The notes: generated by a model not told the origin, from the letters alone. A DNA stretch of 29,595 bases from Pezizomycotina sp. ARF18 (GCA_002224055.1 AZLU01000345.1:1-29595); one strand, 5' to 3'. Counted from the first letter of the stretch, positions 1 to 11,858 are shown. Numbers and translations: made by a program.

Positions 1-616
1 AGACCGCAAAGAACAATATCAATAGAAGGAGTTGAAACGTTATGGTAACCAGTGGAAATTGGCGGGGATTATTGATCGAACGAGCATCAAGGATCTTTAT
101 TGTCTGTAGTTCCTGAGCCTGTTCCGGGAAATAACCGTTATTGATTAAGAATTAAGTCAGGATTAACCTCGAGGAGACTTCGACGTGTGAAGGCTGGACT
201 CAGCCAGCTGTTGACGATCATGATAGTCCTGCGTTTGTGGGGGTCTTTGAAACCCTAGTGTGTTCTCGAATAAAGGATTTGGGGGGCATCCTGATGATCA
301 CCTGTGTTCTGGAACAGTTCTCTTGGATCAAAAGCTGACCCCAACGCCAGCAAAGGAAATTTCCGTGTCCGCTGCGAGACTGATAGCTTTCGAGAAGTCT
401 TTTTAAATAAGAAATTTATTAATACGTGTGGGGTTACCCGCTGGCGTCTTCGAGAATACGAGGTAGCGAATATACTATGAGTGACCCCTCGACGACTGAA
501 AGTGGGGGATTAAACAAAGTTATTAAGCTATGATTGAGAGACGACAAGTAATCACAATACACACCCTCTCCCCAGTTTATTAAGACGAAGAAAACACTCC
601 CAAGACCCTTGCGCTA
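1..616. other. No gene seen; 3' flank of the rhodopsin-like gene
   Basis: I see no sustained reading frame or recognisable motif here on either strand. The stretch has mixed composition with short AT-rich pieces (around 400-420) and lies beyond the 3' end of the minus-strand membrane-protein gene. It probably holds that gene's 3' UTR and intergenic DNA. Confidence 0.5.
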
Positions 617-1887
617 TTAGTTCCCATCCCCCAGCCTCTTCGTACTTTCGTCAGACATTATCTTCTCCGATTGCACCACGACCTGAACGTCTGACCCATT
701 CGTCTCCGTCTGCACAACATTAACGCCATCATTCTTCCCGATAGAACTCGAACTCTGTTCGCTCCCCCTATGCTCAGACTTCCGCCACCCGCTTCAGGAT
801 CCGCCGCCGCTCCCTGCCGGATCGGTCGCTATCCTCCTCATGCATACCGTTCCAGAGTCTCCGGCAGTGCGGCATACACACAATAATAATAGCCGTAATG
901 AGCTGCAAAGAAGTCATATAATTGATTAGATCCCTAACTGGTCGGGACGGGTCGTACTTCGTGCTCATCCAGAAGTTGTTCAGGGCGAGGAAGAGGGCGA
1001 AGCCGATGTTAATGGTGCCCATGCCGAACATCCACATGTTGCGCGGTAAGTCTTGGTGTCGACACCAAGGTTGCGGAGGATGACAAAGGGGACGAGAAGA
1101 CTGCATGGAATAGATCCTTGTTAGTATCCTTCTGATAGTAGACCCCTTCCCAAACGAAGATTGATTTTGAAAGCGCAATCGATTCGTTTCCTTACCAAGA
1201 AGGTCGCTAAACAAGTGGAGGACGGTGTTAGTCAAGTTTAGCGCCAGACTCTGCCGGCATTGCGTGGTAAGAGAGAAGTTTGTGCTGAACGGCCAGCAGC
1301 GGAGCAGTTGATAGAGAACCTGGGCAACCAAGTAGGGAGATTAATCAATCGATGAAGCCGGAAATCCCGAAAGAAAATGGTACTAGTACTCACACAATAT
1401 CCAAAACCAGCGACGTTAAAGAACCAGCAAACCGCAATCGCCCACCAGGTCTTCGGAAGTACTTCTTCGGTGTGAGATCTCCATAAAAGATCAACAGAGC
1501 AGCCTTGCACGCGTACGGGCAACAGAACGAGAAGAATGTATTCGTCCACTGCATCTTTAGGCTAGCGATGACCTGCCAGTCCGGTAGCGGCGCTGTCTGA
1601 GGGTTTGAAGTTTGGATTGTACCAGTTGAGGTCGTTCATGATGGATCCGCAGATCGCCCAGCCAAGGAGGAACAGCCAGGCAGCGATGACGAAGACTTCA
1701 CGCCATGGCTTGTAGCGGAAGTGGAACTGGACGTAGAGGCGGATTCCGACGAGGATAGCGGTGATAGCGACGCCTGCCCAATCGAATGCCTATAGTCGGA
1801 ACGTATAGGTTAGGACGGGATTCAGGATATAAGAAATACGAGAATAAAACTTACGCAGATCTGCCAAGTTTGAGGTGGTACGCCCAT
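617..1887 (-). CDS. Fungal rhodopsin-like seven-helix integral membrane protein (frame-broken)
   Basis: This resembles the large fungal rhodopsin-domain family of plasma-membrane proteins, whose ligands are mostly unknown. The start ATG at 1887 opens MGVPPQTWQIC, a typical short extracellular lead. Exons read as 1887-1855, 1789-1394, 1319-1196 and 1100-617, about 345 residues. Features include an RLYVQFHFRYKPW loop, helices such as VFVIAAWLFLLGWAICG, the family's K-AALL-Y stretch, and C-W-PF followed later by a Cys and N-x-x-DLL. The C-terminal tail is hydrophilic and Ser-rich, ending at TAA 617-619. Frame slips occur near 1575, 1460, 1095, 1045 and 790. Most are repaired by lengthening a short homopolymer by one base (for example GAAG to GAAAG near 1460). 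Family assignment is firm and function is unknown. Without the tail slip the protein would stop at 774. Confidence 0.75.
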
Positions 1888-3910
1888 GATATAAGGAGTT
1901 TGCTCGGTTACACCAACGATAGTATGTGGATAAAGCTCGTTGGGGGTACAGGTAGGAACTGGGATGAATGGAGACCCCAATGGTTCAGGGCTCAGGTTTG
2001 ACTATTTATATTCTCTTGGTTTGCGATATTCAATCCCTAGCGGTCGTTGGCTGAGTCGGGCCAATAGAGGCACAGCGCACTCTCTTTACTGGCGGAAGCA
2101 CTCAACAACAGGGACCATTCTCAATAAGATTGGGACTCCCAAAATGCCAACCATCTATCCGGAAACCGGTTTAGTACGCTTCACGACCAAGCGAAAGAAG
2201 TGGAGCAGCTTTCACGCCTTTATTAATTGCGATGTGTGCAAGGGAATGAAACAAAATCTGCCGTGAAGTCTAAAGTCCAAATCGAGTATCTTTTCATGAG
2301 AATCTTTCGCTGATGTTTGGTAAATATATCACCCAAAAAACAAATGATCCACCCGGTGAAGCGAACCACGGTTTAGGAACGTGGGAGTGAATTGGCCGCC
2401 AAGGTTAATTTGGAGGGTGATTTACGTAATGTTAATAAATGGAAAGGGAATAGTTTTAGTTGAAGGATATTTAAAGTTTTGGGCCTGCCTTGGCTTCGGA
2501 ATCGCGATCACTTTTTCTGGAAATATTTGAATCCCGTTCGTTTATTATTTCCTTTCTGCTTGCTCAGTATTCCGGGTTTCCTGATAGGGGCCTGCATGAG
2601 CGGAAGTTGCGATGCTAAGTATACAGCTAAGTCTACGTGTGTAATTCTCCATACCTACAATTCCTGTATACCGTTCATGGAAGGAGGGTTTGGCGAGTGG
2701 ATCTTCCTTCTCTCTCTATCTAGCCTTGCAAGTTGTTTAGCCGGCAGTCCAAATGTTCAAATACACTTCAGGGTTCAATGAAAAACTTCATCAAGTTTTG
2801 CGCGGACGTACTGGACATGACGGCGGGAGACGAATTTCACCGAGAACTAAGCCGTGGAAGTCATAGTAGGTGGATGCGGAGTCTCTGGTTCGGCTCCATG
2901 GCAAACATTTGGCCAATTGGCTAAAGACTCAAGCGAGGACTAGGGCTTCGCTTTTAACTACCCCCTGGTCCCCCTCTCATGAGAAATTTGACCGACCTCA
3001 AGCTAGAAAAAGCCTTTCCTTTATAAGATATCCCTTTGAAAACCACCAAGGGAGCGCTCAGAAGAAGAGCTGAAGTGTCTATCTTCGGAAAAACTATAAT
3101 TAATTTCCCCAGTCACTTTTCATGTACCCCTTGTCTCGTATCTCGTATCTGCCGAAGGCGTGTGGAGTAACTCTATTTCAAGATTCGGAAAACAATGAAA
3201 GCGCTTTTCCTTCACACAAATACTTCCGTAACATGGTTCTTGACTACAATATGGGTTTGCATCTAAAGACATTGAACTGGTATATGTACTGCGCTGTAAA
3301 CGCTTAAGTAGGTTGTAAGTTTCGGTGGAGTTGGTCTATGCATTCGATATGTTTTGGTTTTTTTTTTTTTTTTTTGTTTGGAACGCGCTCCTCGACACTG
3401 TTCCTTCCATCGGTGAAGAGTGAAAACAGTATCTGGCTACATATAAGGAAACTGCTAGTATAAGGAGGCACCTAATGTCCGCCGAGCATTGTATTTTCTA
3501 GGGCAATACGCAAAAAAACCGGTGCTCACAGCCTTCCAGACGATAAATGCGATGAACGGTCGGTTTCCCAGACAATTGAACTGAACCCTAAGGGAAATAT
3601 TCACCATAGAATGGGATACCTATTAGACCGTTTCTCCTCGGAAGCTATATGAGTTTCATGGTGTTTGATATCGTTTCGTTAAGAAAGGCTAATATGGCCT
3701 TATGACTTTACAGCTTCAAGGGAAGGTGTAGGTAAATTTGCTCGATTATACAAGTTGTCGATGAAACTTTGTTGCTTCATAAGAAACAGATCAACGTTGC
3801 TTCATAGGTCATCGATACCGTACTAGACTTCTTATTGTGCTATAATCAGTGCATGAAAGCAGTCAAGCCATCTCTCGTATGCGTCCCCCAGCACTAGGAC
3901 AGTTTGAATT
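1888..3910. other. Two-kilobase gap without a convincing gene; T18 run
   Basis: Only short overlapping frames without family features are visible. The stretch lies between the 5' ends of two divergent genes and should contain both promoters. A run of 18 T lies at 3358-3375. I see no repeat boundaries or RNA gene. Confidence 0.4.
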
Positions 3911-4942
3911 ATGGGTATTACAGCTTCTCAACAGTTTCCAGCCTTTCATGGTGGCCTCAGCTCATATTCTACCTCTACAGGCAACCACCAGCCTGTCAGT
4001 AGTTTCCCAGACATCATCCTAGCTGTCGGCGAGGCCCTAATACGTCAATTTCCATGTTCACAAAGGTATTTTAGCATTAAGATCGTCCTACTTTCGCACC
4101 TTCGTCTTCGGCGGTTTCGCGGAGTCCCGTTCCTCTTCGAGTACTATATGCTTACCAGAATGGAGGGCCTCCGCTTTCCGCTACATTGTCCATTTCATCT
4201 ACTACGGCCCCTACGCTCTTCAGCGGGTCGACGATTCCTATGAGACTGTTAGCGATACTTGCGAAGCAGCAGAGTACTTTGGCATCGACGATCTGTGGGG
4301 GGTTGCAATCACTCCGATAAGGACGATGCTCGTCGATTTCGCTGGGGGTGTAATACGTCGCGTCGGTGCATCGGGACATTCTGGGTGCGCTAGATGCGCT
4401 ATACTCTAGGATGCTCTTTACCTCGCACAGGCTCGACGCGTCGCTTATACAACCCCTGGTAACTATCTTCTCCGAGCATAACGATGTTCCAGCTTTCGTC
4501 AACTTCCTCAATCGACACGAGGACCTGAAGGACGCCGTTGAAGCCAAACGTTCCGAAATGATCAAGACCGGTAGGCTGAGCTACTACGAAGCCTGGTGCA
4601 AAAGGGTAACTAGAACGTATCTGAGATACATCAGGTGCAAGCAAATAAACGTTGTACTGCAGCGATCTAACGCGCCCATAATTGACAAGCCCGTATGCGG
4701 CAAGTGTACCGGCCGCGGCCTGTTTTTACGCTTCTGTAGCGTTTGCAACTGGAGGAAGATTTGCGGAGGTGCGGGTCGCCGGGGAATTATGAGCTGGACA
4801 AGGACCGAAGCCTCGACACGCTCACGGAAAGGGAGAAGGCGGAGATGTTCGTTTTCGACTGCGGACCTTATGGGCTAACGGGCCCGACATGCGGTCTCCT
4901 GTTAAATGTCATGTCTGCAAGTACTCGACGGAGTACCCTTAA
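3911..4942 (+). CDS. BTB/POZ-domain protein with C-terminal Cys-rich tail (frame-broken)
   Basis: The ATG at 3911 begins MGITASQQF, followed by a BTB fold read across slips. It has FPDIILAVGE at about residues 34-43, a segment ending KIVLLSH, a stretch around STICLPEW, then AFRYIVHFIYYGPY and CEAAEYFGIDDLW. The last two are the usual BTB strand-helix signature, near residues 90-130. A long helical region follows (4366-4670; BACK-like, but not assignable with confidence). The tail carries CGKC, FCSVC, ICGG(C) and finally KCHVC, ending at TAA 4940-4942. The paired cysteines look like a metal-binding knuckle. Fungal BTB proteins usually mediate protein-protein contacts or act as CUL3 adaptors; the role here is unknown. 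About 343 residues, with at least four one-base slips. The 3' end converges on the HET gene. Confidence 0.65.
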
Positions 4943-5166
4943 CAAGTTGTTGTATTTTATTTATTTTATTTTGTGCTAGAGGGCACGAGACTTTGAACGG
5001 CGGAGGGTGTTGTATTGCAACGCTTTTAGCATTCGTCTCCCTAGCAGTATCACGAAGTTGAGGATGAAGGAGGAGAAACAGAGATGTTGCTTATACTACG
5101 CTGTGTATAAAAGAAGAATGATTTCAGCTATTCGCTATTACAAACTTGCACACCCTCTCTAAAGCC

Positions 5167-7932
5167 TTACAGAGCGTTTACGGTCGCTCGGCAATCTTCG
5201 GGTAGCTGGAAGTACATGTATACTTTTGTTACTCCTGCGTTCGCTTGCTTATGGAAAGCTTGGTCCGTATGTTCATCTAGTAAGAGCCACTGACCGGTTA
5301 TGGTCGAAGGGCGTTGCTCTAGGTTGAGATCCATTGCCCTAAGTTATAAGCCATTTTCTGTCCACACGTCAACACCCTCGAAGACGGGAATGTCCGAAGG
5401 CGCGGTCCATCCGACCTTCGAAAGCTCTTCCCGCATACTCTTGTCCCTCGGCGGCTCGAACTCGAAGGAGCCGTACGCGATTACAGTAACAATGGGCTCT
5501 CTCTTATCATCTACTCCCTCCTCATCTCCCATCCATCCCGGCTCCAAAACATCCACTAGAACAACAGACATCATATTCTTCAATAACGCCGGCCTTCGCG
5601 GCCACTTCACCGCCGCCTTATCCTTCGGTTTAACCAACGTCACGATCTCCCTCCTCATCCGCGGATCGTAAGTAGCATCATTCGAACAAAACTTCTCCTC
5701 CACGAAATCCGGTCTCCGCCGCATCGAATCAATTGTCTCCTGACTAAACACAAACCCGTGACATTCAACGTGTAAACCCTCCTCATCGCATACCGCGATG
5801 GAATCTTCCAACAGGTGATCTTTGAAATTGACTTCGCTCTGTAATGACGCTAACGTCGACGGCGCCCACCTGAACGGAGCGTGCTGAATAGATTGCCCGC
5901 AAAGGTCTAGGAATGCTATGTCTGCTGGTATATCGCGAACTAGTACGTAGAATTTCGCCATCCTCTCGCTATCAGGACAGTTTGCGATTTGCTTGAAGTT
6001 TACTCCCATTAAGTGTGATAATATAAGCGGTTCGTCGGACATTTTACTCGTGGAGCGGTACTGCACTGCTTCAAGGAGGCGTTTATAGTTACTGCCCATC
6101 CTTGATACAGCGTCGGATGGTAGGCGTAGTGTATCTACGGCCGGTACGCGCGTTTGTACCAGCTCTGCTAACACTGGAATTGTGGGATACTGGTCGTCTT
6201 CGGAACGCTGGAACCGCCCTTCGTCTACATTCGGTCGCGGCGATGATAAAGGCAGCGCGAAATCGGACATTTGCACAAACAACTTCCCCGCTAGCATTCC
6301 CTCCTGCAGCGTCCACAGTCGGCGCATCCAATCGCTGAAACCGATGCGGAGGCTACGCTCTAGTACCGTTATCTTAGAAGAGCAGTGCGATTCGAGGTCG
6401 CGGTCGACGACGAGGACGGCGGTATCTGCGTATACGCGGCCGAGTTGGCTGATAGCTTTAGTGCGGAAGGGTTTTAAATGGGTCCTACGGGGACGAGGAG
6501 GGAGTCTATCCAGAGGGCGTAGGAGCCGTCGGGCGAAGGAGCGCCGAGGGAGGGATTGGCTTGGTGGAGGTGGCAGATGTGGTTGTAGAGCCTTTTGAGC
6601 TGGCAGAGGGGGAGGCTGTTTTGGAGGGGGTTGCCGAGGCCGTGAGACCTAGAGAAATGTAAATACATCAGCAAGCTTATTGAGATAGGGCGATATGACG
6701 GTGGTAGATGAATTGGCGGGGGAGCGTCTCGTACAAACATGCGATATCGCAACGTAAGGACGATTAGACCGTTTAACGACCGTCAGCTCTAGGTTTTTCG
6801 AAATAACAACGACCGGTATCTCGTCCTTTTCCAACTGCGCAACTACATCATCCACATTAACTTTAACATGCCCACAACCACAACCCTGCTTAACATGTGC
6901 AGTCTCATACTTCGTCTCATCAACGTCCGTCGCAACGCACCTCATCGCAGTACACTCGCGATGTTCCAGCCGCCGCCTCCGTAACCACCCCGCGTAAAAC
7001 ACATACTCCACATGCGTCCCCTCTCCGATCGTCGTCTCCATCATGCTTTTCTCAGAAGGACACCACCCCGATGGCTAAGTTGGTCGTACGACAGCTCTTT
7101 AACTTCTTCGGAGTGGAGGTTTACTGGTAAGCCGTCGACGGCGTATTCCATCGAGCGGACTTTATACTTGAAGTCGCTGTCTGGATCTGGTGGAGACGGG
7201 GCGCTCATGAGGAGGGTGTGTATGGCGCGCAAGAGGATTTTTATAGAGAGGAGGACCGTTAGGTGCGGAAGTGTTAGAGGACGCTGGAGGGAGGATCTGG
7301 GGGTGCGGTTTATGTGGTTTGGTTGGCCGAGCGAGGTTATGAACATGAGAGTGTCGCGGACGGATTTCATGCGGGAGTGTAAGGCTTTTTCTCCGCGATG
7401 GCGTCGCAGAGGGGACTTTCGTGATGGTTTGTAGAGGACGCGAGTTCTGCGCTATTGAGCCAGCGCTCTGTGAGACCGTTTAGTGCCCCGGTTGAGATTT
7501 CAATGACTCCAGTCCCGGATTTTCGCAGAAAGTCCTTTTCGATGTCCATTTCCAACCCGCAGATTTTCGAGACGTGTAGTAGAAGGCCGAAGAACATCCA
7601 CTCCTGTAGGAAGCCAATCTCATCCTCTAGGAACCTATATAGGCTCTTCCAGTTGCGTCAAGCCGGTAAAGCTCGAAGCTCACAGACGATACCGGCTTGG
7701 ACTGCACTGTTTCTTCGGAAACATTCTGTATTATACCGACCGGTGGGTGCCAGTGCTTCGACTCCTCTAAGTAGTGGAACGTCCAACCGCGGGATCTGGG
7801 GAATTCATAAAACGAGACCGTTTGAAAGAGGTCATCGTGCCGTGTATGTGATGCGCATAGGCATGGTACTAGAAACGGGACGAAGTCTGGTAGGAGATGC
7901 TTTCTGGTGAATCTGCTGGAGCTCGATGCCAT
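5167..7932 (-). CDS. Heterokaryon-incompatibility (HET) domain protein (frame-broken)
   Basis: Start ATG 7932 has a strong context (GTCGCCATGGC). The N-terminal half includes FLQEWMFFGLL (about 7610-7580), seen in large fungal HET proteins. A Cys-rich lead (C-x4-C, then GCGCGH) precedes the HET core. The core shows YVAISHV (about 6755), an 86-nt intron (6734-6649), then HGLGNPLQNSLPLCQL, ALWIDSL, ISQLGRVYADTAVLVVD and WMRRLWTLQEG (about 6335-6300). These are the canonical HET motifs in order. About 834 residues to a TAA at 5344-5346. The same frame stays open for roughly 58 more codons to 5167, so the first stop may be an error. Slips at 7635, 7390, 7040, 6648 and 6490 are each healed by one extra base in a homopolymer. 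HET domains can trigger cell death on non-self fusion; the partner gene is unknown. Confidence 0.85.
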
Positions 7933-8468
7933 GGCGACTGAGAACACAGGAGTTTCTAGTGAATACTGCAACTATTGAGCGATTGAAAGTCGTTTTCTTA
8001 AAAAAAAAAAAAAAACTTCAGTATCCCGGAACGAGGCTGAAGCGGGGCATCAAGCCCCACTATAGTATCCGCGAAGCGCCGAGATCCTGGTTATATTTAG
8101 AATGCTATTTATGAAGAGATCTTCGAAGTCTTTACTAGCAGGGCCTTTGTTTCTACACCTACAGTACGGGCTTACAGACTAGGTATCAGATGAATGTAGA
8201 AACATTCTAAAACCCCCATGAGGAGCAAGAGAGTATCTTCTATTTAAGTACTCTGCAAATCGTGTATCAATCAAAGTGCGTATGGACAAGTCCAAAAAAA
8301 AAAAAATTTTTTCGCAATTGAATCAGCGAATGTAGCCTTCTAGGTAGTCCAAACATCATCTGGTTAACAGAGGTCCAGCCACTGTGAAGATCAAAATTCT
8401 CGACCCAGAATTCCCTCTCCTCCAAACAGTTCATAAATACAATCCACTGGTAAACACGTCGCCACCGC
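7933..8468. other. Intergenic region upstream of the HET gene; A16 and A13T6 runs
   Basis: No gene seen. It contains a 16-A run at 8000-8015 and an A13 tract followed by T6 at 8294-8312. It lies between the HET start and the 3' end of the winged-helix gene, both on the minus strand, so it should hold the HET promoter. Confidence 0.4.
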
Positions 8469-9486
8469 TCACCACCCGTCAGGATAACCCCCCTATGCGT
8501 ACAACCGGAAATAGCGGCAGCTTCCACACTCCCCAACCTTCCCCTCCACCCTTCCTCACATCCCGCCATCATATCCTCGACCAAATCCCTGCCCTCAAGA
8601 CACCCTCCGCCGCACACCCCACCTCGATGGATGCAGCGGAGGTGTAGGTTGGGTATAGTACGTTCGCCGACATCGCGAGGCTGGGGCCGTCGTCCCTTTC
8701 GAAGCCAAGGGAGAAGAGTAATAATACATTACTCAGTAGCGTTACTATACTCATCCTTATAAACCATCGTCTAATTAAGTTGAAGGAGGGCGGGTTGTGT
8801 ACTCGTCGTTATTCTTCCACCCGTACCCCACAAGCGGTAAACAATCCGGTAATTCGTACCCCGACTGCTTCACATCACCCCACAGCGCCTTCCTCAATCT
8901 CTCATATATCTCCTCCCCTCACCGTTGTTTCCACTTCTCTTCCATGACCGGTATAAAATCCTCCCACACCTTCTTCGCCCTCATCCCTTCATCTGTTAAA
9001 GATACCGTAACGCCCTTCTTCGGCGTACTGGCACGGTAGTTTGAGTTTGGATCTGAGGTGGTGATGTACCGCCAACGTAACATTCCTGGGAAATTCGTAT
9101 CTGTTCTGGCGTTGTCTCGCATTGTTGAGTATAGTGTGGGGATTGTGGGTGAGAGGTGTTGCAGGCAGGTGTGGTACATTACTAGCGACGTAAGTCATAT
9201 CGGTCTCGTGGAAGTGGTGCTGGATTTGGAGGTTGAAGGGAAAGGTAGGACCGAAGAGGGATGTTGTGTGCGGGATGAGGGAGGGACTCGAAGGGGTTAT
9301 CCGTTTCTATTGTTAGGGAGACGGGGAGCGGGGAGAGGAAGTGGATGAGGGGTGTTTGGCCTGAGCTGGACGGTGTTTTGGGAGGGGGTCTGGGTGCGGA
9401 ACACGAAGATGTCGCCTTTGCTCGCTTCGCGGGTTCGCATCTTCAAGACCGCGTTTGGCGACGCTGCGGGTCGTGCGGGAGCTCAT
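8469..9486 (-). CDS. Winged-helix (MarR-like) protein of an actinobacterial-type family (frame-broken)
   Basis: The ATG at 9486 opens MSSRTTRSVAKRG. Read across slips, the protein has, in order: LTIETDNPFESL and IPHTTSLFG (about residues 60-80), ARTDTNFPGMLRWRYIT (about 125-140), VSLTDEGMRA followed by VWEDF and EEKWKQR (about 165-190), EEIYERLRKAL, LPDCLPLVGYG, FERDDGPSLAMSANVL (about 262-277), and a C-terminal GGYPDGW before TGA 8469-8471. From memory, the motif order (FDNEFE.., RTxTNLxGMxRWGYI, LTxxGxxAxxVW..RW..RFG, LSLAxxANVL, GGYPDG) belongs to a 340-400 residue family common in Actinobacteria and annotated MarR-like or hypothetical. Here about 339 residues. A DNA-binding role is inferred from the family. 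The GVSKEA segment expected after ANVL was not found. No intron seen. Confidence 0.55.
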
Positions 9487-10113
9487 GATGGTTGTTTGTT
9501 AAGCTTACGTTGGCGATATGGCTAGTTGTCTCTGGATGGAGGGCGATCGATCGACGTCGAGATGGATGTTGATAGGAAGAAAAACGGGGGGGGGGTTTGT
9601 GTCAACCCCCACGAAGCACGCGCGTTCCACCACAGTTGAACCGCGCGAAAAAACGTGACCGAAAACGGCGGAATTTTTTGGAGTTTCGGTAACACTCTAC
9701 TGTCGTGCGTGCGCCGAGGCTCTTTCTGCGGCGCAAAAGCATCTCGACCGACAAACATCAGATTTGATAGAGTACTCCACAAATTACAAACGCGGAGAAA
9801 CTTTAAATATTCCGGATCCTCCAGAGCCGGCGTTCCGGTTTTCCTGGAATTCTCGAGCGACTTATTGCGACCGGAGAACGCGATATCCTGCATGCCTGGC
9901 AGAGCTTAGCTCTAGAGAAAGGAACGAAAACTTTTATATAAAGGCGACTAGGCCCTTCTTTTTTCTCCCCCTCCCCCAATTTCACCGTTACTCTCCCCTG
10001 GAGCTTCCTTTTTCCACCGTCACACAATTCTCACTTATCACTAATAGCCCTTTTTACATAGCGTAAACCTCCTTCTTCCTTCTTCCTTCTTTGATAAAGC
10101 GCGATTTGGCGAA
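9487..10113. promoter_or_regulatory. Divergent promoter region between the winged-helix and AKR genes
   Basis: The 627 bp between two divergent starts hold no convincing gene; frames open on both strands around 9522-9909 look like shadows. A perfect TATATAAA lies at 9935-9942, 172 nt before the AKR start. It is followed by a pyrimidine-rich tract (about 9955-10020 and 10069-10092), a common fungal core-promoter layout. A run of ten G lies at 9586-9595. Shared control of the two genes is inference. Confidence 0.55.
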
Positions 10114-11291
10114 ATGCCACAGCGCGACGTCGAGATTATCTTCGGCGCTGGTTTTATGGCCGCACTCCTGAACCGGAGCAGATCAAGTTCCTCGACATTC
10201 TCGAAGAAAAAGGCGTAACGCACATGGACACCGCATACGCATACGTATGTACTCCTCCCCCTCTCACCTCCTCCCCTCTTTCCCCTCCCTCCCTCTTTAC
10301 ACTCCCTCCTCATCATTCACATCTTCAACTCAACTAACCCTCCTACTCGTATAGATCGGCTCCGAACGAACCCTCGGCAAGCACTCAGCCTCCACACGCT
10401 TCACCATCGACACGAAAGCACCCGGTTTCCGCCCCGGAGCAATGAATCACGACGCCGTTCTCGCGGCCGGTAAAAAAGCCTTGAGAGGTTGAAGACGGAC
10501 CGTGTCAATGTTTATTTTTACACTCCCCCGATACGGCGACGCCTATAGAAGAAACGCTGGAGGCCGTTCAGAGATTGTGGGAGGGGGCATGTTTAAATAC
10601 GTAAACAGCTTATACCTTTCCTCGCTTTGATATATAGATATATATATATTCTTTCTTCTTCGCCCTCGTTCTTCTTTGTTTTTCCCACGGTCAAGCGCTG
10701 AGAATTCATAACTGCAGTTCGGATTATCAAACTTCCTCCCGCCTCCATCCTCTCCATCCACGCCCACCAATCTTCAAAAAATTACGTCCTACCAACCGTC
10801 TACCAAGGCCTCTACAACCCCGTCTCCCGCCGCGCCGAAGACGACATATCCCCACGCTGCGAAGGCTAAATATGAGTTTCTACGCGTATTCACCATCGCG
10901 GCCGGTTTACTAGTCCGCAATCCCTCCCAGCTCGACGAAGGAATCGGTCGCTGGGATTCTAACACGCCGCTGGGGAAGATACTACACGGTAATTACAATA
11001 ATGAGGAAATGCGGGAGGCGTTGGTGAAGTGGGATGGGATAAGTAGGAAGTACGGAGTTGGGAAGGGGAGATGGCGTATAGGTGGTGCGGTACCATAGTA
11101 TGTTAAAGGGGAGTATGGGATGCGGTTGTGTTTGGTGCTAGTACGGTGAAGCAGCTTGAGGAGACGGCGGAGTGGTTGAATAGGGAAGACTAGAGGAGGG
11201 TTGTGTGCGGGAGATTGAAGGGGTTTGGGACGGGGTGAAGGGTGTCGCGGTTGTTAATAATTTTATGGGAGGAAGGAGGGGAAGGGAGTAA
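10114..11291 (+). CDS. Aldo-keto reductase, AKR7 (aflatoxin-aldehyde-reductase-like) type (frame-broken)
   Basis: A cytosolic NADPH-dependent reductase of aldehydes or ketones. ATG 10114; introns 10245-10354 (branch CTAAC at 10333-10337) and 10601-10717; about 317 residues, the normal AKR7 length. The catalytic tetrad is visible: Asp and Tyr in HMDTAYAYIGSE, Lys in FTIDTKAPGF, His at the strand after VNVYF (LHSPD after repair). Later motifs are FKY|FGLSNF across intron 2, LPTVYQGLYNPVSRRAE, a SFYAYS strand, IAAGLLVRNP and VFGASTVKQLEE, the cofactor loop. Slips fall at homopolymers: TTTT 10152-10155, one G near 10483, TTTTT 10515-10519, GGGGG 10583-10587, CC near 10893, and several past 11090. 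Each is healed by one added base. Stop TAA 11289-11291. The substrate cannot be told from sequence. Confidence 0.85.
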
Positions 11292-11781
11292 GATATGAGA
11301 TATGTAAACCTGGTGGAACTCGATACGAACAACAAGGGAGACATCAAAGCATTGGGCTATTCCCAGACAGCGTGAGAACGAATTTAAAATATTATTATTA
11401 TTACTTGTGCACGTGGTTATAATGTTTGTCGTTTTTCAATACTCGTATACCTTTGAAGTCGTCGATTTTCGCTCGACGATCCTGATGATCGCGATCTTCG
11501 CTAAGCTGACCGCATATCAGACTTCAGTGGCTGTGCGACAATCGAAAAATGGCTGGCGGGCCGTCCGTTTTGTTGTTCCCTGCAGCTTGTGCCTTGATTT
11601 TTTGCACATACATAATGAATTTAAATAAAATTCACCCACATATCTACTTAAGTATACGGTATACCCCCCACCCAGCTAAATTTAAAGCTCCGTCCTCTCC
11701 GTACTCCTTTAACAAAATAGATATCGCCAACTCCCTCTTCCAGCTCAACCCTCAAACAAACATACTATTCATTCAGCAAAC

Positions 11782-11819
<38 letters not shown>

Positions 11820-11858
11820 AACGCCATCCGTTTTATCACCACTTCAACAATAACAATA
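11292..11858. other. Intergenic region with a 34-A run
   Basis: No gene seen. An uninterrupted run of 34 A at 11785-11818 sits 40 bp before the NLR start codon. It is followed by CAA-rich leader sequence (ACAATAACAATAATG) typical of an unstructured 5' UTR. Confidence 0.5.

Noticed and set aside
2479-2781. 100-codon plus-strand frame with hydrophobic segments
   Set aside because: It gives no family resemblance, no good start context and no continuation in neighbouring frames, unlike the real genes here.
9522-9909. Overlapping 84-123 codon frames on both strands in the divergent promoter
   Set aside because: They have no family features and lie upstream of a TATA box. Promoter DNA is a better reading.
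10114-11291. Programmed ribosomal frameshifting as explanation of the frame breaks
   Set aside because: Breaks occur several times per gene in many unrelated genes, at varied homopolymers and without a common slippery site or downstream structure.
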